A stretch of 64,000 nucleotides of DNA, from positions 186,001 to 250,000 of the forward strand of contig WFMF01000213.1 of assembly GCA_011033025.1 (NCBI GenBank). Direction: 5' to 3'. This document shows, piece by piece, positions 35,247-47,500 of the stretch. The stretch is from Beroe forskalii. Its lineage: Eukaryota > Ctenophora > Nuda > Beroida > Beroidae. The position numbers and the translations under genes were made by a program. The notes beneath the pieces were generated by a model. The model did no database searches. It had not been told where the DNA came from and saw nothing but the letters and a program-made list of their open reading frames with translations. The stretch's first letter is position 1. The number at the start of each line of letters is the position of its first letter.

Positions 35247-35570
35247 AAAGGTTGGTGTGTATCTCCTGTTGAGTTATACCTGTTTAGTTGTTTTATTGAA
35301 ACTTAATAAACTCAGTGAACCTCCTTAAATGTAACGATAGAACAAAAAATCAGGGGCCAGGGTTAGGAGAGTAGGGGTCAGATTTTAAAAGCCACGGTTA
35401 GGGGGTCAGAGTTGAAGTTATGGCTTCGGCAAGTGTTTTGGGTAGGTTCAATTTCTTTCGAGTGGTACCCAAATACACAACATCAGGGGCGTTTGGACTT
35501 TGGAGTGGCTTTAACTGGGTTTGGTTTTTTGCATATTTTTTAATCTTTTGTTTATATCTGCCAGAGTTGA

Positions 35571-38500
35571 TACTTCTTAAAGATGAACATAAAAAGTTGA
35601 AAGCAGAAGTGACGCGATGGAAAAACAAGTGTGAAACTGCTCAGAACGAACTTCGGCTAGAGAAAGAGGTGGGTATTTCAAAAGTTGGTAAGATCTTTAA
35701 AATTCATGCTCATCCACATCTTTACAAATGAAAACATGAAAAAGTTTAAAAAATGCAATCTATTGTGTCTGATTTAGAGGCCAGGGCGGCAGAGCGCTGA
35801 AACTGACTCTTGAGTCTTGAAGTTGATTATATTTTTATCACTAATATGCTTATCTGACAGAAATCTTATTCCTAGGTCCATCGTGAAACACAAGTGAGTA
35901 GGTATAGATAACCCTCGAGTGTCCTGCATTGAATTAAGTAGAGACACTAAGTGCTTCGATTCAATTCAAAATTCATTAGTTTGAAATCAGCACATATATT
36001 ATAAAACTTTGCTTCTTTTCAACTTACAAAATTTGTTATCCAAACACTTATAATAACTCCTGTAAATGCACTAAAAATAATAAAGAAGTAAAGACGACCT
36101 GTTGAATAATGATTATTTGCACGTGCGCGCGCATTACTATAGATATGACCCGAATAAAATGATCATATGGTTGCTCCAACAAGCCTGAACCTTTCCAGAA
36201 GACCTAATTGACTTCTAATACATTCCTTTTGATGCTCCTTTTGACTTTTTGATCTGATCTCACACTCTGTAAAAATCCCGAGGTTTCAACTCCATTTGCG
36301 GCAGATGTTTATTTTCGTCCACCAAAACACTCTTTGTGTTATGAATTCTCAAAATCCAAATGTCAAGTAATTCAAATGTTTTGACGTTTTGTAACAGAGG
36401 GGGGGAAGGTTGGAGGATTTGTAATGCATTTTTGTCGTAGGAACTCGCTGGCATATGGCAGCTTGATCCATTTGATGCCATGATACTTCTGCATTTAGAC
36501 AATTCTATCAATTTTCATTAAACTTTTGCACTTTTGCCCTTCTGCTCTTAAAATAGTAAAATATTTTGCACTTTTAAGCTTTTACACGTTTAAACCTTTC
36601 GTGGTTTTACTTTTACGTTTTTCACTTTTACATTATTAATTCTGTACAAGTGTACAGTATACAATATCACAATCATTGCGATGAGCTCGTTCCTTGAATG
36701 TCTATGATTTCTAACCGAACATCATACATAGGATAGGTATCCATGGCATTATGTGAAGTGGAATTTCATCTCTGCAAATGGTAGACTCATGCTTCTGCAA
36801 TGCTTTCTCGTTCTCACAATCTCAACAAGTGGTGAGTTGATAAGGTAGTTTCCCATATCAATATTGTAATTGATTGGTCGTCCCCAAAAAAATATTTGGT
36901 TCTCCATATTTTCGGCAACCGCATCCCCGAAATTGGCAAAAAATAATTGTGTCATATATGACAAAATAAAACATTTATTTGCTCAAATTTTTCTATAGAT
37001 GTTCCAATTTGATTATTAAATCACAACATTATTTGTTGAATTTCGCAGCTGTGAGTATACTCTATATTGATACATTGATATACCTACTCATTTTAGTATG
37101 ATTCCTTCACTATTGAACTATAGCACTAACATGATAGTCAAGATGTACTTACTATAGGTGTTATCCGGTATTTCTTATCTATGAGACACTGTGATATACT
37201 ATTTGAGATACCACACTACTATACAATATTACTAAAAACCTAAGAAACTTTGAATAAATAGTATGTTTGAGAAACTCAGTTCTTTAGTTTAATCAATTAA
37301 TCAAATTCAAGCATGATATTCGATTAATATCATTGTGGGCTTCCTTCTTATTCTCTGAATTGTAAGAGACGAAATTGGGAGTCGGGCCAATGTGGTAGGC
37401 TCATGAGCAAATGTTCTAGAGCCTGTGCTTCGGTATGTAGCAAGAACTTTACGAAGGAAGGGGTCATAGGATTAAAGGAGGGCCATTCATTTTAAGGAAC
37501 ATTTCCTTCGTAAGACGCTTATCATCAAGACCTGGATCTTGATTCTTAAAGCGTTCATGAAGTTTCTCCATGATGGAACCCAGTGTTTCCATGAAGGCCT
37601 CAGTTGATGGTATAACTAATAGTTTTAGATAAATAAGGAGGACCCCTTGCATACATTTGTCCCAGTGTTGCCTGTTCATAAAAAGTATTTAATAGAATCC
37701 ATTGTGACAGGTAGCCTCATCTGTTCAAGGACGCCTTTACAGCAACTAACTGATTCTTGAGTTCAGAGATGGATGAAACCGTGAGGTGATGATGAAGTTG
37801 AGAGGGTAGGAACTTTTTTTAGGGGCTCAAGATCTACACTAACCCTTTTCTGAAAATGAAGGTAAAGAGAAGGAACTGCCAAGTACACTAGGCTTTGACA
37901 GTTTGGGGTCATGATTGTCCTGCTCGGATTCAGATAAAATCGCTGGCAATCGATACAAAGCTCCTTTCCTCCTGTAATGAAACTATGTTTATCCTCAGTT
38001 AGATTATCCATATAAGGTGATTTAGGAGGCCTGCACATTCAGGTAGTAAGGTCATCGTTTCACCTTCCAGTAATAATGATTGTACCAGTACCATGTTGTG
38101 TTATCCTTGAGGAGTTTAACGAAGCGCATACATCGTTGCACTGCAAGAGGAGCTGCAGCAGGAGAAGCTTGAGCTGCACGACAAAAGCTACGGAAGACAA
38201 ATCTCTGGTCAACTGCCATGGAGGATGTATCGTGATAGATCAATGTTTGCCAAAAGTTCTTTAAGCATCTGTACCAAGTTAAAGTAATGATTAACAAAAA
38301 TATGCTTTTGTTGAAATTGCAGACTGAAACTAGCAAGAAGTCTAACTAAATCAATGACAAAGCTCAGTATCAAGTCAAAAGATGGCTGAAGCAGCTGGGT
38401 AAGAAATGCTGAACACCGGGCTTTCAACTTTGGCGCTTGTAGTGACATTGCCCGTACCACTGGTAGCAACCTTCCTCAGTGTGGCTACTGCCACGGCCTT

Positions 38501-41500
38501 CATCTTGGTGAAATCCTCCATCTGTTGTAATCCGTGCTTGATGAACTTGAGGTCTTTTGGGGTTTTTGGCAACCGCATTTCGGCTCCCATTGACCTGCAC
38601 ATAGCTAAGTAATCCTCGAATATATCATTCTTCAGCATCTTAGTCACATTATGAACCACTGACATGACTGTACCAATAGCCGGAGAGCACTTCACAGCTT
38701 TTTTGTAAATCAAATCCACTATGTGGGCACCGTCCCACAGCTCCAGTGTCCCATTAGCATGGTTAAGTCCGTTGATCAGTTTAAGGTGATCGTTAACCTT
38801 CAAATTGAGATACTGACCGTCATACGAGGAACCAGTGAACCCATTCGAGAAATGTGACACATTTATTCCAAATGTTTGAAGTTGCTCGGAAATCTTCTGC
38901 CCAAGATAGGCTCCTGTAAATCGCTCACATGAAGGATGACCCACATATGATGTTAAGATGAATGGAAGATTGTAATTCTCATCAAATGAAGGGTATCGTA
39001 ATCCTGTAACTTGGCGACTCCTCCTCTTGGAAGTGTCCTTGTCCGCTGATATCCCAAATGGTAGCTGTTCCAAATGGGGTCTGCTTCGTCAAGTAATCTG
39101 TTAATGATCCCTTAAGAACATCGTAACTACAGTCTACAATAGCTGGTGCAATTGTGCTGAGTGGTTCTGAAAACCAATGTTAGTTCCTTCCATGAATCTG
39201 GCAGCACATGATGTACTGAAAGCGTTATAGGACCTTCCAGTTATAACATTTTCATATACCATACGAACAAGATTCAATCCTGCTTCGTCATCAGCACGCG
39301 TATATGCAGTACGCTGCCTTTGCCGCTGATAGTATGCAGTACTTTCTGACAAATGTGATGGTAATGCCAGATGGCTACGCAGGCTCTTTTTGAAATTTCG
39401 CCATTCTCGTGTCAGCACATGTCGATTTGGGTTTGTCCGGGATGTCACGGTGGCATTTTGTGGAATACTAAATCCAGTACAGCCCACACAACATCTACAA
39501 AGCAAGTTGCCACAGGTTCCGACATGAAACAAGGGTTCAGCATTTGTAACATCAAGAAGAGATTTTGCATGCTTTATCAAGTCACGACTAGAGCTAGAAG
39601 TAGCTGCCGACGCTGCACTTCTTGAGTATGGGGTAGAAGCATGCAATGGAGCGATAGGCCTTGCTGCAGTAGCTCTCAATCTGGGTACAAATGATGAACT
39701 TGACACTGGGATATTCAGTCCGGAATTCGCTCTCTGTACGTTATTTTGCGTCTGACTGCTCTGAGGTTGCAGTGATGTGTTGCTAACGCAGGAATCAGGA
39801 TGGAGAGATTGTCTGCCTGATAGTTTTCGCTGCAAAATTTGAACGAAAACTGTTGAATAATTTTATTCAGTTTCTGAATTTGACCCTTTTTGGTCGTCTC
39901 CATATGGTCTTCCGCTCTCAATGATATTGATTAGGGGGTAGTTTAACTTCTTAGCATTGGTTGACTCGATACTGATTTTGACAATTAGTTGCCGATCTGC
40001 AAATAATTCATACAATTTTACTATTCTAGTCTCCCGAGAAGTGAGACCTCATAACCTTCAGAATCTGGACATGTTCAAACTATTATAGACCTATTGCTCT
40101 TTAAAATGTTTGAACCCCCCAGAATATGGAGTTTGTTCTAAACTTGTCCAATATGTGACTTTTTAGGATCAACTAAAACAGTAAAACATAACGCGGCTAT
40201 CAGTTTTCATACAAATCATATTGAATTTCAAAATGTTGCTAAGGTACTCTGAACTTTGTGATAACTAGTTTGGTTTTGTTTCAGGGTTTGCTCAGTATCT
40301 GCCCCACAGTCTTCATGCCCCTCACAGTGCAGCTGATATCACGGACTGGAGGGATGCTGCGGACGAGGTGGTTATAAAATAATAGCATAATGCTGGACAT
40401 TGTTTTAACTTCTAACTGTCTTAATTGTATCTTTAATTTGAAAGTAACCTAGTATCCTTTTGCATTATCCAATAAACAGTTTCAAATGACATCTCTCAAA
40501 CTCTCAGGAACTAAACCTCCTCTCACCGTCTACCATAGAGAAGCTGGAACTCATCCAACTTGTTGACAGTTCTCCCGACCTCTATCCTCCAATTCAAAAA
40601 ACTAGATTATCATCACCGCTAGAAACCTATCCCGACATAAACCACAAAAGTGATCAAGTTTATGATTCAGAAAAAGGAATCTCAGAAATAACGGAAGAAG
40701 GTCACAAGATAAGTCATGAAGTTGAGATGCAACAGTTGCCGGAGAACTATCCTTCGAGGAATGAGGACGATCTTACAAATGAGAGGATAGCAATAAATCG
40801 TAACCAAGGTGATCGTGAAGGGGAAGTGCTGCCTATCGGAGAGGATAAGCCCAGTAATATCAGAGAGAGTCTGGAAACAGGAGAAGAATCAGAGGAAACC
40901 CCAAAGGGAGATCAGGAAGATGGTCTGGTAGAGGTGCAAAGAAATAGTGATAGTAGTCCGAATGATGTGAAGATTGAAGGAAATAGTGATGAGGGAGATC
41001 AGGAAGAGGTGCAAGGAAATAATGATAGTAGTCCGAATGATGTGAAGATTGAAGGAAATAGTGATGAGGAGAGCATTGAACAGCGTGGTGAGAAGATGGT
41101 CTTCGCTGAGGAGGTGGATCGTAATGAAACTACCATCACTCTACAATTCCATGCTCAAGTTGAGAATGATGATAGCCCAGTATTGTGAGTATAGTAGCTG
41201 TTTTATTGTTTATATGTAAGAGCTTTTATCTGTTCAATCCATTTTTTTTTCTTCATTTATGACAAAATATATCTCCGAAGGGACTTCCATACGATTAATT
41301 AGGAATTATAATCTAAAATTTGCAGGGGTCACCAGTTGTGTCTTGTCAGATTGACAAACAGTTTACCACTCACCATCACGCCCAGCCAATTCAGAGAAAG
41401 TGAGGTAACAAGATGATACAATTTTTCATTCCCCCAATTTTATCAGTGATTTGATTTTTGGACCCATACATGAATCCTTGTACATTTATTTCGTTATTAA

Positions 41501-44500
41501 TTGTCAATGCTCCTCAATGAAAAATACCTCAATGATTCATTGAAGTCTTTCATTACAGTATCTATTCCCCGATGCTTCATCTCTGAAGCTCTATGAAAAG
41601 CCAGTGGTAATAGGAGAATTCTCTCAATACCTCCCAAGGCAGGTTATAAAGATTCTTTTGACATTTGATATTTGGCAGCTAATCAAAGATGAAATTGTTG
41701 AATCAAAGTACCTTTATTTTTTCCCTCCCCATTGGCCTTTTTGTGAATACAAAAAAGGAAATGAGAGGGTTGGCAGAGATCGTGGTTTGGGAAGGTGAGA
41801 ATAGGGATATGTGTATATCAGGTCCTGATTTGCAATACAACTACTGTAATTTCTGGAAAGTGCCCGGATTGCTCCTTTATAATATCAGTCGCGAAAATGT
41901 CCCTCCCTCCGTCCGTCCGTCCGTCCGTCCGTCCTTCCGTCCGTCCCCTCATCACAAATCTTCAAAATCACGAATTTCATAAATCATTGGCTGTCGGTTG
42001 TCAAAACTAAACTCTGACTTGGTCCATCCGTGGAAGATGCTCAAATTCTCTAAAATTACGATAAATTCTAAATTGAAGGGCTGTTGAAGACTTAAAATCT
42101 TAGGAGTGAGTTGGGCTATGGATTGAGGGATAAGATGATAAGCTTCGGTTCTCAATTAGTTTAAGTACCAATCTGTATCACTACTCGACTGTATACTGAA
42201 TTCGACTAAGTTCAAAAAATACGGTGGGTCGATGTGATTTGTGAAAGACGAATGATTCTTTTCGGAACGAGAGACAGAATTGAAACAGAAAGCATGAAAA
42301 TTAGATTTTGAAGATCAGATGAAAAGTGACATCAACAGTCAAGAAAATACAGCGCGTGAACAAACGGTTACACAATCTGATGCGAAACGTAAACGAATTC
42401 AACGAAATGGCGCGAAATCTACAACGAACTGATTACAACTTGGTACGTTAGAACGCGCGCGCAAGAATTTCACAAGAAATGGCACGTGCCAATGCATGTT
42501 CTCGGTGGTCGCGCGCAGCATTGGCGCAATATTTATACTCCTACTAGGAGTGCCTGTTGTAGAATGATGCTTTAAGGTTCCATCAAGCACCACCGGGGAG
42601 GGAAATTAAGCGCCTGCATACGGGTACATCCCACAAACAAGAATTTAAGAATTAAGCCCGCTGCAGGCGCAATTCTTGTTCATTAACCTATTTACGTATT
42701 TATGTAATTAAACTTTCGTCATGATACGGGCTAACATGATAAAATTTCTTTATGTGAATTTCTGATGATTTATTCATTATAGCAATTTCTTAAACAGTGC
42801 CTTTAGAGTTTATTTTTGAACAATGGCTCACGCTTAGATAGTTAGAGATGGTAGCAGTGATGTAGGAAGTGGGTGGGCCAGTAGGGCCATGGCCCTACTG
42901 CATTCCAGGCATGTAGGGCCAAAGTATACTTTGGCCCTACTGCTTTTCAAGGCCAGAAAACATAGATTTATATAATAATTTTCTTTTTTTTCCATGTTTC
43001 ATACAGTATCTATAGGGCAGTTTCCATACTTTTATCTCACCAAATTTGATTTCACTAGAATGTAACTGTAAACTTGGTTAGCCATACAGCAATTACAACC
43101 TATAGTGTTTATTTAACTCATGACCTTGGGGCTTGGGCTGTCGCAAGGCAATATCATCTTATTATGTCATGCCTGATGAGTGATGGTCGGAAGAAGTCTC
43201 GAATTTCTTGTTAAGATGATCGTGTGCTATAATCGTAGGTTATGGTTGATTTGGTTTATCTGATCTTTTTTGCATAATATGTTGTTTAAAACTAAAAATT
43301 TACTGGATAAACGTTTAGATGCAACATTGATTTTTAGTGCCTGGCCAAAATTTATCAAGATGATCACGTGACCAAAAGTCACGTGACATGAAGTCACGTG
43401 ACTACTTTCACATCAAAAGTGGCCCTACTGCCTCATGACATCTTCCTACATCGTTGGATGGTAGACAATATCATTCCGTGAGACTTCAGCGTGTAATAAA
43501 TAGTCCATTTCATTTTTTCATTTATTCCCAGGCTTATGAAGTCATTTAACATTTTTTGCATCTCATTGTGTTTACTGAATCTTCTCAGTTTCTTAATCTT
43601 GCAGATTGTTATTGGGAATGGTGTTCAATATGGGGATTTCAAGAGCGGACCACTATCTCCTGGCTCATTCTACCACTTCTTTATTAGGGAGATACACAAA
43701 CAGACTCCGCAGGGAAACGTAAGATACTTAGATATTTAAACTATTCCGTATGAATGAAAATTGCGGTATATTTTGCTTATCCATATGATGAGACATATAT
43801 GAGACTTATCCATATCATCAATTTAAATTATGTTATATTATTTTATTTCAATAGGTTTCCTGATTTTTATAAAATCTTGATCAACCCCTGCAATTGGCAA
43901 GTGACTAACCTCAACCCCTCTCAGATAGAGCGTTTTCAATTGAATAAATTCAACCCCTCTCAGATAGAGAATTTCCAATTAAGGGGGGGGTTCAACCCAA
44001 ATTTTTTGGAAAACACGTTTCTGAGATAATGGTTGACCCAAAAGGTAAACCCCTGGGGCCAACTTTTTGGCTGGGTTTGGTACCCCCAGACCCACTGGCG
44101 CCGCCGTGCCCAAGAATGGGCCAAAAATGGGCATTTTTTAAGCGACTTGGGCGGGGTCTGAGGTGTGCAATCGATAGATAATGGTCCCCATTTTTTGAGA
44201 TATCGACTTCAAATTTTTTATGGTAACTCAGGGGACCACTATCTATCGATTGCACACCTCAGATCCCGCCCAAGTCGCTTTTGAAAAAATATGCCCATTT
44301 TTGGGCACGGCACCATGACGGCGCCAGTGGGTCTGGGGGTACCAAACCCAGCCAAAAAGTTGGCCCCATGGGTTGAACCCCCCCTTTAAGTAACATCAAC
44401 CCTTCTCAGATTGACCATTTCCAAGTGACTAACCTCAATCCCTCTCAGATAGAGCATTTCCAAGTGACTAACCTCAACCCATCTCTGATAGAGCATTTCC

Positions 44501-47500
44501 AAGTGACTTACCTCAATCCCTCTCAGATAGAGCATTTCCATTTTCCAAGTGACTAACCTCAATCCCTCTCAGATATAGCACTTCCAAGTGTCTAATCTCA
44601 ATCCCTCTCAGGTGGAGCATTTCCAAGTGACTAACCTCACTCCCTCTCAGATTGAGCATTCCCAAGTGACTAACCTCAATCCTTCTCAGGTGGAGCATTT
44701 CCAAGTGACTAACCTCAATCCTTCTCAGATGGAGCATTTCCAATTAACTAACCTCAACCCTTCTCAGATGGAGCATTTCCAAGTGACTAACCTCAACCCC
44801 TCTCAGGTGGATCATTTCCAAGTGACTAACCTCAACTCCTCTCAGAAGGAGCATTTCCAAGTGACCCACTTCCTCCGGAGCCACAACTCTCCAGTCCACC
44901 CTGCTGTTTACACCACCAAACGTGGCCATGACAAATCCACCATGGAACTTGTCATTGATCACGTGCTCTACTCTCACTGGGGCTTCATATCACTGGTTCT
45001 CATTGGTTTAATAGTGGGGATTGTTTCCAGTTGTTTATGGTATGTTATTCTCCTACAATCATTTAGAATTAGAGACTCGTGAATGTATGGATTTTAAGAA
45101 ATATTGAGAGTCGGGAACAGAAGTACAGAACATTCTATTATCATTGCGGCAAATGACTTTGAATTTTGTCAAATCCAGTCATTGTCTACATGTTGACATG
45201 GTTTTCCTCTGTACTTGTATGAAACTAATTTTAATAAACAATGATGCATTTTACAGATCTACATAATAGATAAGTAGATAGATAATAGATGATAATATTC
45301 GATAACAGACAATGTTTTCACAGGAATTGTAGATCGAAGAATAGAAAGAAAGAAAGAAGATCAACAAAACAGGGGCATAGAGACAAATCTTCGGCTCACG
45401 ATGATTTGCATGAGTGTTCTACGAATGACAAAATGCCCCTCCTTATCGACAATTCTTCTGCTGATGAGTCATCAGCCGAGAGTTTATCTCAAGTAGTGGC
45501 AAGAGAAGATTCTAGTCCGAATGCATCATTGGATGTTGATGGGATAAGAGCCACTCGGAACTCCATAGGAGCACAAGTGAGAAGAAGTTTTGAAGATGGA
45601 AATGAGGTCAATCAAATGGAATTGTCAGAACTACAACTTCAGGTTGAATCTTTGTCTTCCCATAGCAGTGATTTAGATTTACCCCCTGAGATTAAAGAGA
45701 GGAAATTTAGACTTCTGTACGGTGCTCCTCCAATTCGCGAAGCAGCTCCGGTGATAAGAGATTCTATGGATTCTGGCGCTCTGGGAGCTCAAACAAGGGA
45801 AGAAGAGTATGTTGATGCTAAAAGTAAGAAACATAGCCACCAAGATTCTAGTGCTCTTGTTGGCGCCTCTGAAGGTTTTTCTGAATTACAACTTCAGGTT
45901 GAATCTCTGTCTTCTTCCAATAGCAGTGATTTAGATTTGCCCCCTGAGATCAAGGAGAGGAAATTTCGACTTCTGTACGGTGCTCCTCCGCCAATTCGCA
46001 AAGCAGCTCCAGACATCTCCTCAGACTCTTCCATTGATCCAGCATCACCTAATTCTAATGTGACGTCTTCATTTTCTAGAGCAAGTGATGACGCGGTCAA
46101 GAAGAGGAGCTCCGTGACAGTCCATGACAAGGTCGAGGAGATCTACAATTCCTATTCTGAGCTGCTTAAGAAGCCTCTTAAGAAGAAACACGTGAATCTT
46201 GCGACCGGAGAGTTGACCACCGATTCGGACAGCCTCTCCTCCCTCACGCCAACGGAGAGTGTCAACTTTCGGTCCCTCACGCCAACGGAGAGTGTCCAGT
46301 TTCGGAGGGGAAGTTGTGAGGATTGCGGGAGCCCTGCTGTCTTTACCACAGTTCCGGATGATACAGATATGGACGAACTCATCAAACTTGTGAAGAGCAC
46401 GAATCTGGCGAATGTTATGCAAACTTCAAATGTGATACCAGAATTCCGCATTATCAGTGGCTCTGTGATGTCAGATTCTGGAGCAGGAATCAGTGACTAC
46501 AAGTTGTCAACTAGAGGTTTGGTTCGCGATAGAGTCCAGGAAAGTAGTCCTACTTCAGAGGATCCCCGGAAAGCGTTATTAGAAGCTATTGCTAGTCCTG
46601 TCCCAAGACAGAGAAGCACACTTCTTGTAAGAAGAAGGAAGGGAAAGCGAAATAACGCAACATCTGATCCCGATGAAGGCATTCCAAATTCCACGAGTGA
46701 CCTGAAATTATGTCCAAGTTGCACTAGTGACTTTTCAAATGTAGAATAACCGGACTTGTAGACTGCTTTGACGAGATGAACCAAATGTGATAATGACCGA
46801 GAGCAAGCTCACCAATTATAGAACCCTCTGACATTTTCATGCGGGTCTATAATATATAGACACTTGCCTGATCGGATCCATATTGGTTTAGACCCTCGCC
46901 CTACGGGCTCGGGTCAAAACCGGATACATCCCTCGGGCTTACGCCCTCGGGCAGTATCCCAAAATGGACCCGATAGGCGCGTGTCTATGTATTTTATAGA
47001 TTCGTCCGGGTTATTGCGTGAGGATTTAGCCAGCGGGAGGGGATAAAAAATAGAGCGATAGAAACGCTGGCGGAATCCCTCTATCAAATACATTCACTGT
47101 CTCTATCACATAGTTTCAGTGTATTGTACTCCTTTCAAACAACACGCACTCTGATTAGCAACATGTATGCAAAAAGTTTCGTTCCCGCGAGAATTTCTCT
47201 AAACTTGTAATTACTGTCCCACGTGACTCGCATACGTGCCACTGTTACTGTACCAAGTCAAGGTCACGTGTTGCGCGCGCGCACGTGCCACTGGATTCGG
47301 AGCAATATCCTTCAGCAAACGGTTTCTCTTATTCACGGTTTCTGCACTCAATTACTGTTTCGTTTCGCCATCGGTTGTTCTGGCTCTGTTTTACGTGTTT
47401 ACACGGCAAGAAAAAGTCCATTGACTTCTTTTTGCATGCTCCTGCAGATTATCGTATTGCCCTTATTCGTTGATATTGTTTTTGTTGTGTTGATTCTTTG

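Noticed and set aside
39371-39625. Plus-strand 84-codon frame also present inverted at 26262-26516
   Set aside because: Antisense of the transposase in both hAT copies, so duplication does not indicate a gene.
41909-41945. ccgt microsatellite as a functional site
   Set aside because: Simple repeat inside a dispersed element, absent from the other copy.
44513-44977. Minus-strand frames of HLEMLHLRGIEVS-type repeats
   Set aside because: Reverse reading of the 39-bp array; the plus-strand frame connects to the membrane exon and is the relevant one.
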